Below, one piece after another: positions 14,581 through 21,195 of a stretch of 21,247 nucleotides of DNA. The notes below the pieces were generated by a model. That model worked only from the letters and a program-made list of their open reading frames with translations, ran no database searches and had not been told where the DNA came from. Both the position numbers and the translations under genes were made by a program. Position 1 is the stretch's first letter. The number at the start of each line of letters is the position of its first letter. The stretch is taken from contig DKXL01000038.1 in assembly GCA_002493005.1 (NCBI GenBank), positions 25,705-46,951 of the forward strand. The letters are read 5' to 3'. Origin of the DNA: Ruminococcaceae bacterium UBA7127. Its GTDB lineage: Bacteria > Bacillota > Clostridia > Oscillospirales > Acutalibacteraceae.

Positions 14581-15684
14581 TTATTCCTCTATGCTCTCTG
14601 TCGGCTCTTCTGAGGGTTCTTCTTCATCTTCTCCGTAAAATCCGCTCTCAGGGCGAATGTCAATTCTCCAGCCTGTGAGTCTTGCGGCAAGACGTGCATT
14701 CTGACCCTTGTTGCCGATTGCCAGTGAAAGCTGGCCGTCGGGAACAGTTGCCTTACAGCTCTTTGTTTCCTCGTCAATAATTTCAACCTTGCAAACCGTT
14801 GCAGGTGAAAGTGCCGCGGAAATATACTTTTGCGGGTCATCACTGTATTCAATAATATCAATTTTTTCGCCGCCAAGCTCCTCAACGATTTTGTTTACGC
14901 GGGCACCCTTTGAACCAATGCAAGCACCGATTGCGTCAATGTCAGAGTTTGTGCTTGAAACTGCCATTTTTGTACGTGAACCTGCCTCACGGGAGATTGA
15001 CTTGATTTCAACAATACCGTCAAAAATCTCGGGAACTTCCTGTTCAAACAAACGCTTTACAAGTCCGGGATGAGTTCTTGAGATTATTGCGTGAGGTCCT
15101 TTTTCATTGTCCTTAACATCGGCAATATAAACTTTGATGTGGTCGCCCTCTTTGAGATTATCGCGACCAAGTTGTTCACTCTTTGGGAGCACTGCTTCGC
15201 TCTTACCGATTTTAATTGTTGCAACACCCGATTTTGGATCGATTCGCTCAACAAATGCAGTAACAATCTCACCGAGCTTGCTCTGGAACTCAACAAGTGA
15301 CTGACCTTTTTCACCGGCTCTGATGCCCTGGCGAATTACGTTTCTTGCAGATGACACTGATGTCCAGCCAAGATGCTTTGGATCAATCGGAACTTCGATT
15401 TCATCGCCAATGGCAAATTTCTTTCTCTTGTTAATCTTTTGAGCCTCTTCAAGAGTCACCTCAAAGTTAGGGTCAAACACCTCTTCAACAACAGTCTTTA
15501 CAAGCTTTGCGTCAAAAGTGTTCTTTTCGGGGTCAATCTTGAATACAACGTTTTCATTGCCGCCGTAGTAATTCTTGCAGGCTACAGAAATTGCCTTTTC
15601 AATGTGCTGGAGCATATACTCGCTTGATATGCCCTTTTCTTTTTCAAATAAACTTAATGCTTCAAATAATTCCTTGTTTGTCAT
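14581..15684 (-). CDS. nusA: Transcription termination/antitermination factor NusA
   Basis: NusA binds RNA polymerase and nascent RNA to control pausing, termination and antitermination. The 367-residue protein has an RNA polymerase-binding N domain (about 1-125), an S1 domain (about 133-200) and two KH domains with GSKGARVNKI near 255 and AIGNKGQNARLAARL near 321, then an acidic tail rich in Glu and Pro/Ser. It lacks the C-terminal acidic repeats of E. coli NusA, as is normal for Firmicutes. I chose the ATG at 15684: AAAGGATGA is 9 nt upstream, whereas the in-frame ATG at 15696 would have no spacing. NusA may regulate its own operon through the leader hairpin at 16257-16282. Confidence 0.96.
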   Translation of the reverse strand: MTNKELFEALSLFEKEKGISSEYMLQHIEKAISVACKNYYGGNENVVFKIDPEKNTFDAKLVKTVVEEVFDPNFEVTLEEAQKINKRKKFAIGDEIEVPIDPKHLGWTSVSSARNVIRQGIRAGEKGQSLVEFQSKLGEIVTAFVERIDPKSGVATIKIGKSEAVLPKSEQLGRDNLKEGDHIKVYIADVKDNEKGPHAIISRTHPGLVKRLFEQEVPEIFDGIVEIKSISREAGSRTKMAVSSTNSDIDAIGACIGSKGARVNKIVEELGGEKIDIIEYSDDPQKYISAALSPATVCKVEIIDEETKSCKATVPDGQLSLAIGNKGQNARLAARLTGWRIDIRPESGFYGEDEEEPSEEPTESIEE

Positions 15685-15718
15685 TTTCCAAATCATCCTT
15701 TTCTAATGTATTTATAAA

Positions 15719-16198
15719 TTAATCAAAATCGTCAAGTTTAATCCAAGCGGCGTCTTTTTTGCTTATTGTAACCTCATTTTCATCGCTGTGATCGGATATA
15801 GTAACCATACCTCTGTCATAAGCCTTGAGCTTACCTGCAAACTCCTTGCCGATTCCCTCAATCGGACGCAGCATCTTAACCATTATGTCTGCTCCGATAA
15901 ACTGCTCAAAGTGCTCGTCATTAATAAGTTCACGCTCAACACCGGGTGAGCACACCTCCAGACAATAAGCGCCTTCAATAGGGTCAAGTTCATCAAGAGG
16001 GTCGTTGATTGCACGCGAAACCTTTTCACAGTCGTTGATGTCAACGCCGTCAGGCTTGTCAATAAATATTCTCAGATACCAGTCGGCACCCTCTTTTACA
16101 TAGCGCACATCCCAAAGTGAAAGACCGAATTGCTCAACAATCGGCTCACAAAGCTGACGAACGCGATTGACGGTAACACCGCCTTTACTTTTTGCCAT
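15719..16198 (-). CDS. rimP: Ribosome maturation factor RimP
   Basis: RimP helps assemble the 30S subunit by loading S12 and related proteins. The 159-residue protein has the N-terminal alpha/beta domain with LCEPIVEQFGLSLWDVRYVKEG and LRIFIDKPDGVDINDCEKVSRAI, the LEVCSPGVEREL motif and a C-terminal Sm-like barrel. The ATG at 16198 is preceded by AAGGAGGAG; the frame continues 19 codons upstream into the promoter leader without a plausible start. It is the first gene of the operon, as in most Firmicutes. Confidence 0.95.
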   Translation of the reverse strand: MAKSKGGVTVNRVRQLCEPIVEQFGLSLWDVRYVKEGADWYLRIFIDKPDGVDINDCEKVSRAINDPLDELDPIEGAYCLEVCSPGVERELINDEHFEQFIGADIMVKMLRPIEGIGKEFAGKLKAYDRGMVTISDHSDENEVTISKKDAAWIKLDDFD

Positions 16199-16256
16199 AT
16201 AACTCCTCCTTAGCGATATAATTTGATACATATATAAGTATAAGATACTAAACACA

Positions 16257-16282
16257 AAGGAGCGAGCCGCTGCTCACTCCTT
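16257..16282 (-). terminator. Leader hairpin/attenuator of the rimP-nusA operon
   Basis: On the minus strand an 11-bp stem, AAGGAGTGAGC / GCTCGCTCCTT with one G-U pair and a 4-nt loop, is followed by an interrupted T run (TTTGTGTTT). It lies between the promoter and rimP, so transcripts must read through it. It could also stop transcription from the upstream LRR gene. Confidence 0.7.
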
Positions 16283-16306
16283 AGCATTAAAGTATTTAAC
16301 AGTAAT

Positions 16307-16335
16307 ATTATAGCACCAAACTTCCCATTCTGCAA
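16307..16335 (-). promoter_or_regulatory. Sigma-A promoter of the rimP-nusA-infB operon
   Basis: On the minus strand TTGCAG (16330-16335) and TATAAT (16307-16312) are separated by exactly 17 bp. The predicted start near 16300 gives a leader of about 100 nt containing the hairpin at 16257-16282. Confidence 0.78.
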
Positions 16336-16436
16336 GCATTTTCAAAAAATTTATGCAATTATTTCCTATGCCGCCGTATAAATAGGGGTATTTGTGAATT
16401 TTATGCTGAAATTGTTTATAAAACAACCTATGAATA

Positions 16437-16940
16437 TTACAGTATTGTTTGTTTTTGTATTAAGGAAGCATCAACAACCGTAACTTCTCCGTCACCGTTA
16501 ACATCAGCCATAACAGTTATGCCATCCTCAAGAACTGCTGTTTCAATATATGAATTAGCAAATGCGCGGCTTTCAACAGTAACCACTGATTTGGGAATGT
16601 TAATTGATTTGAGATTTATGCATACCGCAAAAGCCTCTCTGCCAATTTCTTTCACTGTATTTGGTATAGTTACGGAAGAAATATAGAACTTGTTTGCAAA
16701 TGCGCGTGCGCCGATTCGAGTAACCTTATGTCCGTCAACATATTCAGGGATTTCGACATAATACTCATCATTTTTAACATGATCTACTACAGTAGCAGTG
16801 CCGTCATCTTCAATTTGATATTTCAATCCTTCTCCCGATGCATTCACATCATTTTCGACAGCGGAAACACCGGCAAATGAAAACGCACACATAGTAATAG
16901 TGATTGAAAGTGTAAGTAACGCTGAAATAATCCTTTTCAT
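16437..16940 (-). CDS. Short secreted LRR protein ending in a single dockerin-like loop
   Basis: A 167-residue exported protein. Seen: a signal peptide (residues 1 to about 27, MKRIISALL, hydrophobic core, AGVSA), an acidic strand-rich segment, then about three BspA/LRR_5-type leucine-rich units (KVTRIGARAFANK, ITIP-like SSVTIPNTVKEIGREAFAV, SINIPKSVVTVESRAFAN). At residues 146-157 there is a 12-residue calcium loop, DVNGDGEVTVVD, followed by an ASLIQK helix and the stop. That is one half of a type I dockerin; a full domain has two such repeats. No second loop is visible in any frame downstream. The protein is much shorter than most BspA-like proteins, and the last LRR unit is cut directly before the loop, so it may be an internal-deletion form. 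The start ATG has only a weak GAGAG site. It has its own promoter. Confidence 0.8.
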   Translation of the reverse strand: MKRIISALLTLSITITMCAFSFAGVSAVENDVNASGEGLKYQIEDDGTATVVDHVKNDEYYVEIPEYVDGHKVTRIGARAFANKFYISSVTIPNTVKEIGREAFAVCINLKSINIPKSVVTVESRAFANSYIETAVLEDGITVMADVNGDGEVTVVDASLIQKQTIL

Positions 16941-17307
16941 ATTCTAGCTCTCTTTTCTGTGAATCATACTGATTCTGTTTAGTGTCATTGATTACTAAGA
17001 CATACAAATAGTCTGCAAAATCAATATCCTAACTAAAATACGGAAAATCAACTTTAGCAAACATATCTATGATAAACTTTTACATATAGTCTGTCAACAG
17101 ATTATATCACCATAATTAAAGCAAAAATTGACAAGTTTTATGTGTGATAAGTGTATTATGCGAAAATTGGCATAGTTATCGCATAAATTTGGTCAAACAG
17201 CTTGCGATATCAGCGCTTCTCCGCCAAAGAGCTTAGAGCATCCTCTAAAAAATCAAAACAGCAAAGAACAGATTTTTTAAAAAATTCAAACAAAATACAA
17301 AAAACAT
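16941..17307. other. Intergenic region upstream of the LRR gene
   Basis: Besides the promoter at 17069-17097 there is a small dyad near 16962-16977 (GAATCA/TGATTC) in the leader and a TATGCGA/TCGCATA dyad near 17157-17186. I see no gene. Confidence 0.5.
17069..17097 (-). promoter_or_regulatory. Sigma-A promoter of the LRR/half-dockerin gene
   Basis: On the minus strand a perfect TTGACA (17092-17097) and TATCAT (17069-17074) are separated by 17 bp. The predicted leader is about 120 nt. Confidence 0.7.
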
Positions 17308-17336
17308 TTGAAATTACAAAACAAATATGTTATAAT
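17308..17336 (+). promoter_or_regulatory. Sigma-A promoter of tRNA-Thr
   Basis: TTGAAA (17308-17313) and TATAAT (17331-17336) are separated by 17 bp. The start would be near 17343, giving a 5' leader of about 78 nt that RNase P must remove. Confidence 0.8.
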
Positions 17337-17420
17337 GTCACTCGGACACTGCAATAAGTTATCCGAACATAGCAAACTGCGTTATAAAAACAGCAATTTG
17401 CAGACAATAAAACAAAATAT

Positions 17421-17496
17421 GCTGATATAGCTCAGTAGGCAGAGTGCGTCCTTGGTAAGGACGAGGTCACGGGTTCGAATCCCGTTATCAGCTCCA
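17421..17496 (+). tRNA. tRNA-Thr (anticodon GGU), CCA encoded
   Basis: It folds as a full cloverleaf. The acceptor stem GCTGATA pairs perfectly with TATCAGC; the anticodon stem CGTCC/GGACG holds the loop TTGGTAA with anticodon GGT (reads ACC); the T arm ACGGG-TTCGAAT-CCCGT is perfect. The discriminator base is T and CCA (17494-17496) is encoded. A promoter and a terminator flank it, so it is transcribed alone. Confidence 0.96.
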
Positions 17497-17497
17497 T

Positions 17498-17528
17498 AAA
17501 AGGATTTCCCTTTGGGAAGTCCTTTTTT
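17498..17528 (+). terminator. Intrinsic terminator of tRNA-Thr
   Basis: AAGGATTTCCC pairs with GGGAAGTCCTT (one G-T pair, 3-nt loop) and is followed by a run of T. It begins two bases after the CCA end. Confidence 0.88.
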
Positions 17529-17544
17529 GATAACGGGATTCGAA
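17528..17544. repeat. Inverted copy of the tRNA-Thr 3' end
   Basis: These 17 bases are the exact reverse complement of 17474-17490 in the T arm and acceptor stem of the tRNA. The terminator hairpin sits between the two arms. Confidence 0.85.
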
Positions 17545-17555
17545 AGGGCGTTAAT

Positions 17556-17578
17556 AAAACAGTCCGGCGGACTGTTTT
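17556..17578. terminator. Second hairpin downstream of tRNA-Thr
   Basis: A perfect 10-bp stem, AAAACAGTCC / GGACTGTTTT, with a 3-nt loop. It would act as a back-up terminator on either strand. Confidence 0.6.
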
Positions 17579-17656
17579 TAGCCCGTCGCGTTGATGAACG
17601 TTAAAACTCCACACGCCGCAACAAACGAGGTCTGCACCCTGACACTTTACAACATA

Positions 17657-17720
17657 GTTATCAGCCCCAAAAAGGTCATCTCATAAGAGGTGACCTTTTG
17701 CTATAACGGGATTCGAAAGG
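17657..17720. repeat. Decayed second copy of tRNA tail-hairpin-inverted tail
   Basis: GTTATCAGC at 17657 repeats the tRNA end at 17484, and 17703-17720 repeats 17530-17547 exactly (18 bp). Both offsets are 173 bp, so the whole unit is a duplicate. Between them is a different hairpin, AAAAGGTCATCTC with GAGGTGACCTTTT (17670-17699). The body of a second tRNA is not present. Confidence 0.7.
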
Positions 17721-17781
17721 TTATGAAATATAAATTTATTTTAAGAACAGACTAATACCTTTAATTTTTTGGTTTCTGTGA

Positions 17782-17787
17782 TATAAT
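17782..17787 (+). promoter_or_regulatory. Extended -10 promoter of the YwlG-family gene
   Basis: TGATATAAT gives an extended -10 (TATAAT at 17782-17787). The -35 region is weak (TTTAAT at about 16-bp spacing). The site is 33 bp before the start codon. Confidence 0.5.
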
Positions 17788-17819
17788 AATATTAATACAA
17801 ATATACGGAGATGATTTTG

Positions 17820-18362
17820 ATGAATGAATTATATAGTCAGGCAAAACTGGCAATCACTGAGCTTTGCGAAACAGCCAAGCTGAAAAAGGGCAGTATTGTT
17901 GTAATAGGTTGCTCGTCAAGTGAGATTGCAGGCGGAACAATCGGCAAAAATTCAAGTCTTGATGCCGCCGAGTCAGTATTTAGAGGAATCTACGAGGTGC
18001 TCTGTGAAAAAGGAATTTATCTTGCAGCGCAATGCTGTGAACACCTTAATCGTGCAATTATCATTGAATCGGAGGCTTTGCCCAATTCCGAAACAGTAAA
18101 CGTAGTGCCTCAGCCAAAAGCAGGCGGTTCGTTTGCCACAACAGCATACAAAACTTTTAAAAATCCTGTTGTGCTTGAAGAGATAAAGGCAGACGCAGGA
18201 CTTGATATTGGCGGCACACTGATTGGTATGCACCTCAAAAAGGTCGCTGTACCCGTAAGACTGAGCATTGATCACGTCGGCAATGCAATTTTGCTTGCCG
18301 CAAGGACAAGGCCAAAATTTATCGGCGGCTGTCGTGCCATATATGATGAAGAAAATATGTAA
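17820..18362 (+). CDS. YwlG/TIGR01440 (UPF0340, DUF436) family protein
   Basis: A 180-residue soluble protein of a conserved Firmicutes family with no established function. Seen: KLKKGSIVVIGCSSSEIAGGTIGKNS near the N terminus, GIYLAAQCCEHLNRA in the middle, VPQPKAGGSFATTA and DIGGTLIGMHLKKVAVPVRL towards the C terminus, and ARTRPKFIGG near the end. These segments are the usual conserved blocks and the length is normal. I chose the ATG at 17820 because GGAG lies 9 nt upstream; the in-frame ATG at 17811 would touch that site. The gene is monocistronic; its stop merges with the first unit of a 97-bp tandem repeat, and a strong terminator follows at 18558-18590. Confidence 0.88.
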   Translation: MNELYSQAKLAITELCETAKLKKGSIVVIGCSSSEIAGGTIGKNSSLDAAESVFRGIYEVLCEKGIYLAAQCCEHLNRAIIIESEALPNSETVNVVPQPKAGGSFATTAYKTFKNPVVLEEIKADAGLDIGGTLIGMHLKKVAVPVRLSIDHVGNAILLAARTRPKFIGGCRAIYDEENM

Positions 18363-18554
18363 AAAGCGGCGTGACGCCGCCCACAATTCGGGCAGACAGC
18401 TTGATATTATCATCACTTCTGTTCCCGATTGTTTTTGAGCATTTTCCTATAATGTGAAAAAAGCGGCGTGACGCCGCCCACAATTCGGGCAGACAGCTTG
18501 ATATTATCATCACTTCTGTTCCCGACTGTTTTTGAGCGTTTTCCTATAACGTAA
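18361..18554. repeat. Two tandem 97-bp repeat units carrying GC palindromes
   Basis: The sequence from 18361 is repeated with a period of 97 bp and only a few differences. Each unit starts with A-rich DNA and the palindrome GCGGCGT-G-ACGCCGC (18366-18380 and 18463-18477), then CCACAATTCGGG, and ends with TTCCCGA(T/C)TG, which can pair back to the CAATTCGGG. The first unit begins inside the stop codon region of the YwlG-family gene. Confidence 0.85.
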
Positions 18555-18557
18555 AGA

Positions 18558-18590
18558 AACACCGTTTCTCCTCTGTCGAGAAACGGTGTT
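18558..18590. terminator. Strong bidirectional terminator
   Basis: A perfect 13-bp stem, AACACCGTTTCTC / GAGAAACGGTGTT, with a 7-nt loop. A T run follows on the plus strand (ATTTTTAT). It serves the YwlG-family gene and probably, on the minus strand, the DUF5131 gene. Confidence 0.88.
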
Positions 18591-18637
18591 ATTTTTATAA
18601 CAACAGCACAGTATCACTTCATAACACACATATGCCG

Positions 18638-19345
18638 TTAAAAATTAATATTTGCTTTTCGTGCCTGACTGCACAAATCACGAACATTCAAAGTATAAGT
18701 TTTTCCATCCTTAACAAAGTGCGTTCCGCATTGACGAAACTCAAAATGCACATCACGAGAAATACATTGCTCACGTATGGCAAGCACCCATTCGTAATCA
18801 AGCGGTCTGGCGTTTTTATCCGATTCGCCGCCAACTACAACCAATTCAATATTATCCAAATAGGCTGACAAGTCTATGCGCTCTATCAAAGGCTGGCAAA
18901 TAATATTTTTGTGCTTGATAGGAAGCTCCTTAAAAACTGAAAGTCTGTAGTCTGCCCTGTCTTGATTTTCAACTGTGCAACCAACAGTCACATTATCGTA
19001 TCCATCGTTCCAATCGTCAGGAATGCAAACCATAAAACGCTCAATCCGCTTTGTCAAAAAGAAAAAGTGCAGGTCAGAACGTTCCCGTATCATATTCCAA
19101 CATTCTCCACGCCAATTATCAGCCTCTTCTATCAGAAAATCGCTGGAAAAACACAGATACACAGTCTGTCCCGATTTAATCTTATATGAGCCTGATTTAT
19201 TTTTGGCAACAGGAGCATAGAAATTATCTGTTTTTATAATATTACTTGTATCAACTCCTCGCTTATAATCACCTTTATGAATATAACAGTATTTGCATCC
19301 CTCACTATATTTGCGGCAGCCCCGCCACGGATTCCACATTGCCAT
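18638..19345 (-). CDS. DUF5131 / phage Gp37-Gp68 family Cys-motif protein
   Basis: A 235-residue soluble protein. Seen: an N-terminal NPWRGCRKYSEGCKYCY motif with Cys10, Cys17 and Cys20 (C-x6-C-x2-C), followed by strand/helix alternation including VYLCFSSDFL, HFFFLTKRIERF, NVTVGCTVENQ, NIICQPLIERIDL and ELVVVGGESDKNARPLDYEWV, all typical of the Gp37/Gp68 family. The fold resembles a small TIM-barrel of the radical-SAM type, and the three cysteines could hold an iron-sulfur cluster; this is inferred. The family occurs in phages and in bacterial chromosomes and has no firmly known reaction. The ATG at 19345 has GGAGAT upstream. It stands alone between a strong terminator and the citrate synthase gene, and no other phage genes adjoin it. 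Confidence 0.85.
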   Translation of the reverse strand: MAMWNPWRGCRKYSEGCKYCYIHKGDYKRGVDTSNIIKTDNFYAPVAKNKSGSYKIKSGQTVYLCFSSDFLIEEADNWRGECWNMIRERSDLHFFFLTKRIERFMVCIPDDWNDGYDNVTVGCTVENQDRADYRLSVFKELPIKHKNIICQPLIERIDLSAYLDNIELVVVGGESDKNARPLDYEWVLAIREQCISRDVHFEFRQCGTHFVKDGKTYTLNVRDLCSQARKANINF

Positions 19346-19435
19346 AAAAAATCTCCATTTTAATATATTTAAAAATAAAAATACAAGACTTGCAGAACAT
19401 AAACACCTAAATCAAGAATTACAATAACCGCAAAC

Positions 19436-19468
19436 GGCTTGGTATCTGCTCAACACAGATACCAAGCC
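19436..19468. terminator. Hairpin downstream of citrate synthase
   Basis: A perfect 13-bp stem, GGCTTGGTATCTG / CAGATACCAAGCC, with a 7-nt loop, about 60 bp past the citrate synthase stop. The following T content is modest on either strand, but position and strength suggest a terminator. Confidence 0.7.
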
Positions 19469-19528
19469 ATTATAATTTAATAATAATAAATTTTGTCTGA
19501 CTTTAAGTGATAATTTACGTTTTCTTTA

Positions 19529-20896
19529 TTATCTGTCGTTTATGTTTTTGTACTGTTTTTCAGTTGAAATGCTCATATACGCAGGACGAATAATCTTGCC
19601 TGAGTTTATAAGCTCCTCCATACGGTGTGCGCTCCAACCGGCAATACGCGCCGTTGCAAAAAGCGGTGTGTAAAGCTCACAGGGAATATCAAGCATACTG
19701 TAGAGCAATCCGCTGTAAAAATCAACGTTTGCCGCAACGCCCTTATATATTTTTCTCTTGCGTGCAATAACCTGAGGTGCAAGCTTTTCAACCTTTTCAT
19801 AAAGCTTAAATTCAGCCTCATATCCCTCAGCCAAAGCGAGCTTCTTTACAGCATCCTTGAGTATAATCTGACGTGGATCTGAAATCGTGTAAACTGCGTG
19901 ACCCATACCGTAAATCAAGCCGTTTCGGTCAAAGGCTTTTTTGTCGAGCAGCATTTCAAGGTAGTTTGTAAGCTCGCCGTCATCTGTCCAGTCCTTAACC
20001 TTGTGCTTAAGGTCCTCAAACATATAATAAACCTTAACGTTTGCGCCGCCGTGCTTTGGTCCCTTAAGAGAAGCAAGCGCAGCCGCTATTGCAGAATATG
20101 TATCTGTTCCTGATGATGTTACAACGTGAGTTGTAAAGGTGGAGTTGTTACCGCCGCCGTGCTCCATATGAAGAATCAGCGCCATATCAAGCACCTTCGC
20201 CTCAAGAGGCGTGTACTTTCTGTCAGGTCTTAAAAGTGAAAGGATAACCTCAGCAGTAGACATTGTAGGGTCTGCACGATGAATGTACAGGCTCTTGTCG
20301 CGCAGATAATGGTTATATGCGTGATAGCCGTAAACAGACAGCATAGGGAACACAGATATAAGCTGAATGCACTGTCTAAGCACATTATCAATCGACGTGT
20401 CATTGGAATTTTTATCATAGCAGAAAAGCGTAAGCACACTGCGTGCGATAGAATTCATCATATCGTCGCTCGGCGCTTTTAAAATTACATCTCTGACAAA
20501 ATTTTGCGGCAAAGTTCTGTAACGCACCAAAAGCTCCTTAAACTCCTTAAGTTGCACTGCATTCGGCATTTCGCCAAAAAGGATCAGGTAAACAACCTCT
20601 TCAAAACCAAAGCGGTCGTCAGCAAGAATTCCGCTGACTATATCAACTACGTTATAGCCTCTGTAATAAAGCTCACCATCACACGGAACCAGCTTGCCGT
20701 CAACCATTTTGTTTTGTTTGATTGTTGAAATATCAGTAAGTCCAGTAAGAACACCCTTGCCGTCAAGATCACGCAAGCCGCGCTTTACATCGTATTTACT
20801 GTAAAGGCTCGGGTCAATTATGGAGTTTTCGGTCATCTTGCGGGCGAGAGAATGAATCTCCGGTGTAATGTCTGAATAATCGCCTGTAATATGCAT
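19529..20896 (-). CDS. gltA: Citrate synthase
   Basis: Condenses acetyl-CoA and oxaloacetate to citrate, the first step of the oxidative TCA branch; in clostridia it mainly feeds 2-oxoglutarate and glutamate synthesis. The 455-residue protein shows the catalytic triad of the family: His246 in MEHGGGNNSTF, His333 in GMGHAVYTISDPR and Asp392 in NVDFYSG. GELYYRGYNVVDI marks the conserved N-terminal region and GPKHGGANVKV the CoA-binding region. It is about 80 residues longer than the short bacterial type, with an N-terminal extension common in clostridial enzymes. I chose the ATG at 20896 because AAAGGAGTG lies 9 nt upstream. A 2-methylcitrate synthase role cannot be excluded from sequence alone. 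It is monocistronic. Confidence 0.95.
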   Translation of the reverse strand: MHITGDYSDITPEIHSLARKMTENSIIDPSLYSKYDVKRGLRDLDGKGVLTGLTDISTIKQNKMVDGKLVPCDGELYYRGYNVVDIVSGILADDRFGFEEVVYLILFGEMPNAVQLKEFKELLVRYRTLPQNFVRDVILKAPSDDMMNSIARSVLTLFCYDKNSNDTSIDNVLRQCIQLISVFPMLSVYGYHAYNHYLRDKSLYIHRADPTMSTAEVILSLLRPDRKYTPLEAKVLDMALILHMEHGGGNNSTFTTHVVTSSGTDTYSAIAAALASLKGPKHGGANVKVYYMFEDLKHKVKDWTDDGELTNYLEMLLDKKAFDRNGLIYGMGHAVYTISDPRQIILKDAVKKLALAEGYEAEFKLYEKVEKLAPQVIARKRKIYKGVAANVDFYSGLLYSMLDIPCELYTPLFATARIAGWSAHRMEELINSGKIIRPAYMSISTEKQYKNINDR

Positions 20897-20948
20897 CAAA
20901 AAATCACTCCTTTTATTATATTTAATATGCACTTATGCAATTAAATTA

Positions 20949-20977
20949 ATTATAGCATATTATCATCCAAAAGAAAA
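20949..20977 (-). promoter_or_regulatory. Promoter of citrate synthase
   Basis: On the minus strand TGCTATAAT is an extended -10 (TATAAT at 20949-20954); 17 bp upstream is a poor -35, TTTTCT (20972-20977). Confidence 0.55.
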
Positions 20978-21195
20978 GATACAATAATTGTAGAAGTGTC
21001 ATTATATTTCTCTTTATTTATATGTGATTTGCATAATTATTTGATTTGTATTCATTTTTTTGCCTGTTATTTTGGTTTTCTTTTATTTACACGAAAAATT
21101 TGAAGGTGTGACCTTTGAATTATTCATTTTAATTATTTTTGCAAATAGTAAGAATAATATATTTTAATTTAATAGCAAAATGAGCTTTTGCCTGA
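20978..21195. other. AT-rich intergenic region
   Basis: Together with the flanking promoter and repeats this makes about 350 bp without a gene. It is mostly T-rich on the plus strand. No open frame, RNA or strong hairpin is seen. Confidence 0.5.

Noticed and set aside
16211..16255. Upstream extension of rimP (19 codons) or a promoter in this stretch
   Set aside because: The AAGGAGGAG site fixes the start at 16198. A TTGTGT/TATATG pair with 17-bp spacing exists but is much weaker than the promoter at 16307-16335.
16240..16300. Leader peptide (short frames starting at GTG or ATG in the rimP leader)
   Set aside because: No Shine-Dalgarno site with usable spacing precedes either frame, and neither has a run of regulatory codons.
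17432..17614. Minus-strand 60-codon frame through the tRNA, with GFEPVTSSLPR
   Set aside because: This peptide is the well-known artefact of translating a tRNA gene in antisense; it overlaps a perfect tRNA-Thr.
17474..17720. attL/attR of an integrated element at the tRNA gene
   Set aside because: The first tRNA-end copy is inverted, whereas attachment sites from integrases are direct repeats. The interval holds no integrase or cargo gene.
18319..18513. Minus-strand frame sharing a peptide with another frame 97 bp away
   Set aside because: The shared peptide comes from the tandem 97-bp repeat. There is no ribosome-binding site or family resemblance.
18361..18554. Possible CRISPR array
   Set aside because: There are only two units and they are alike over their full length; no short repeat alternates with unique spacers, and no cas gene is near.
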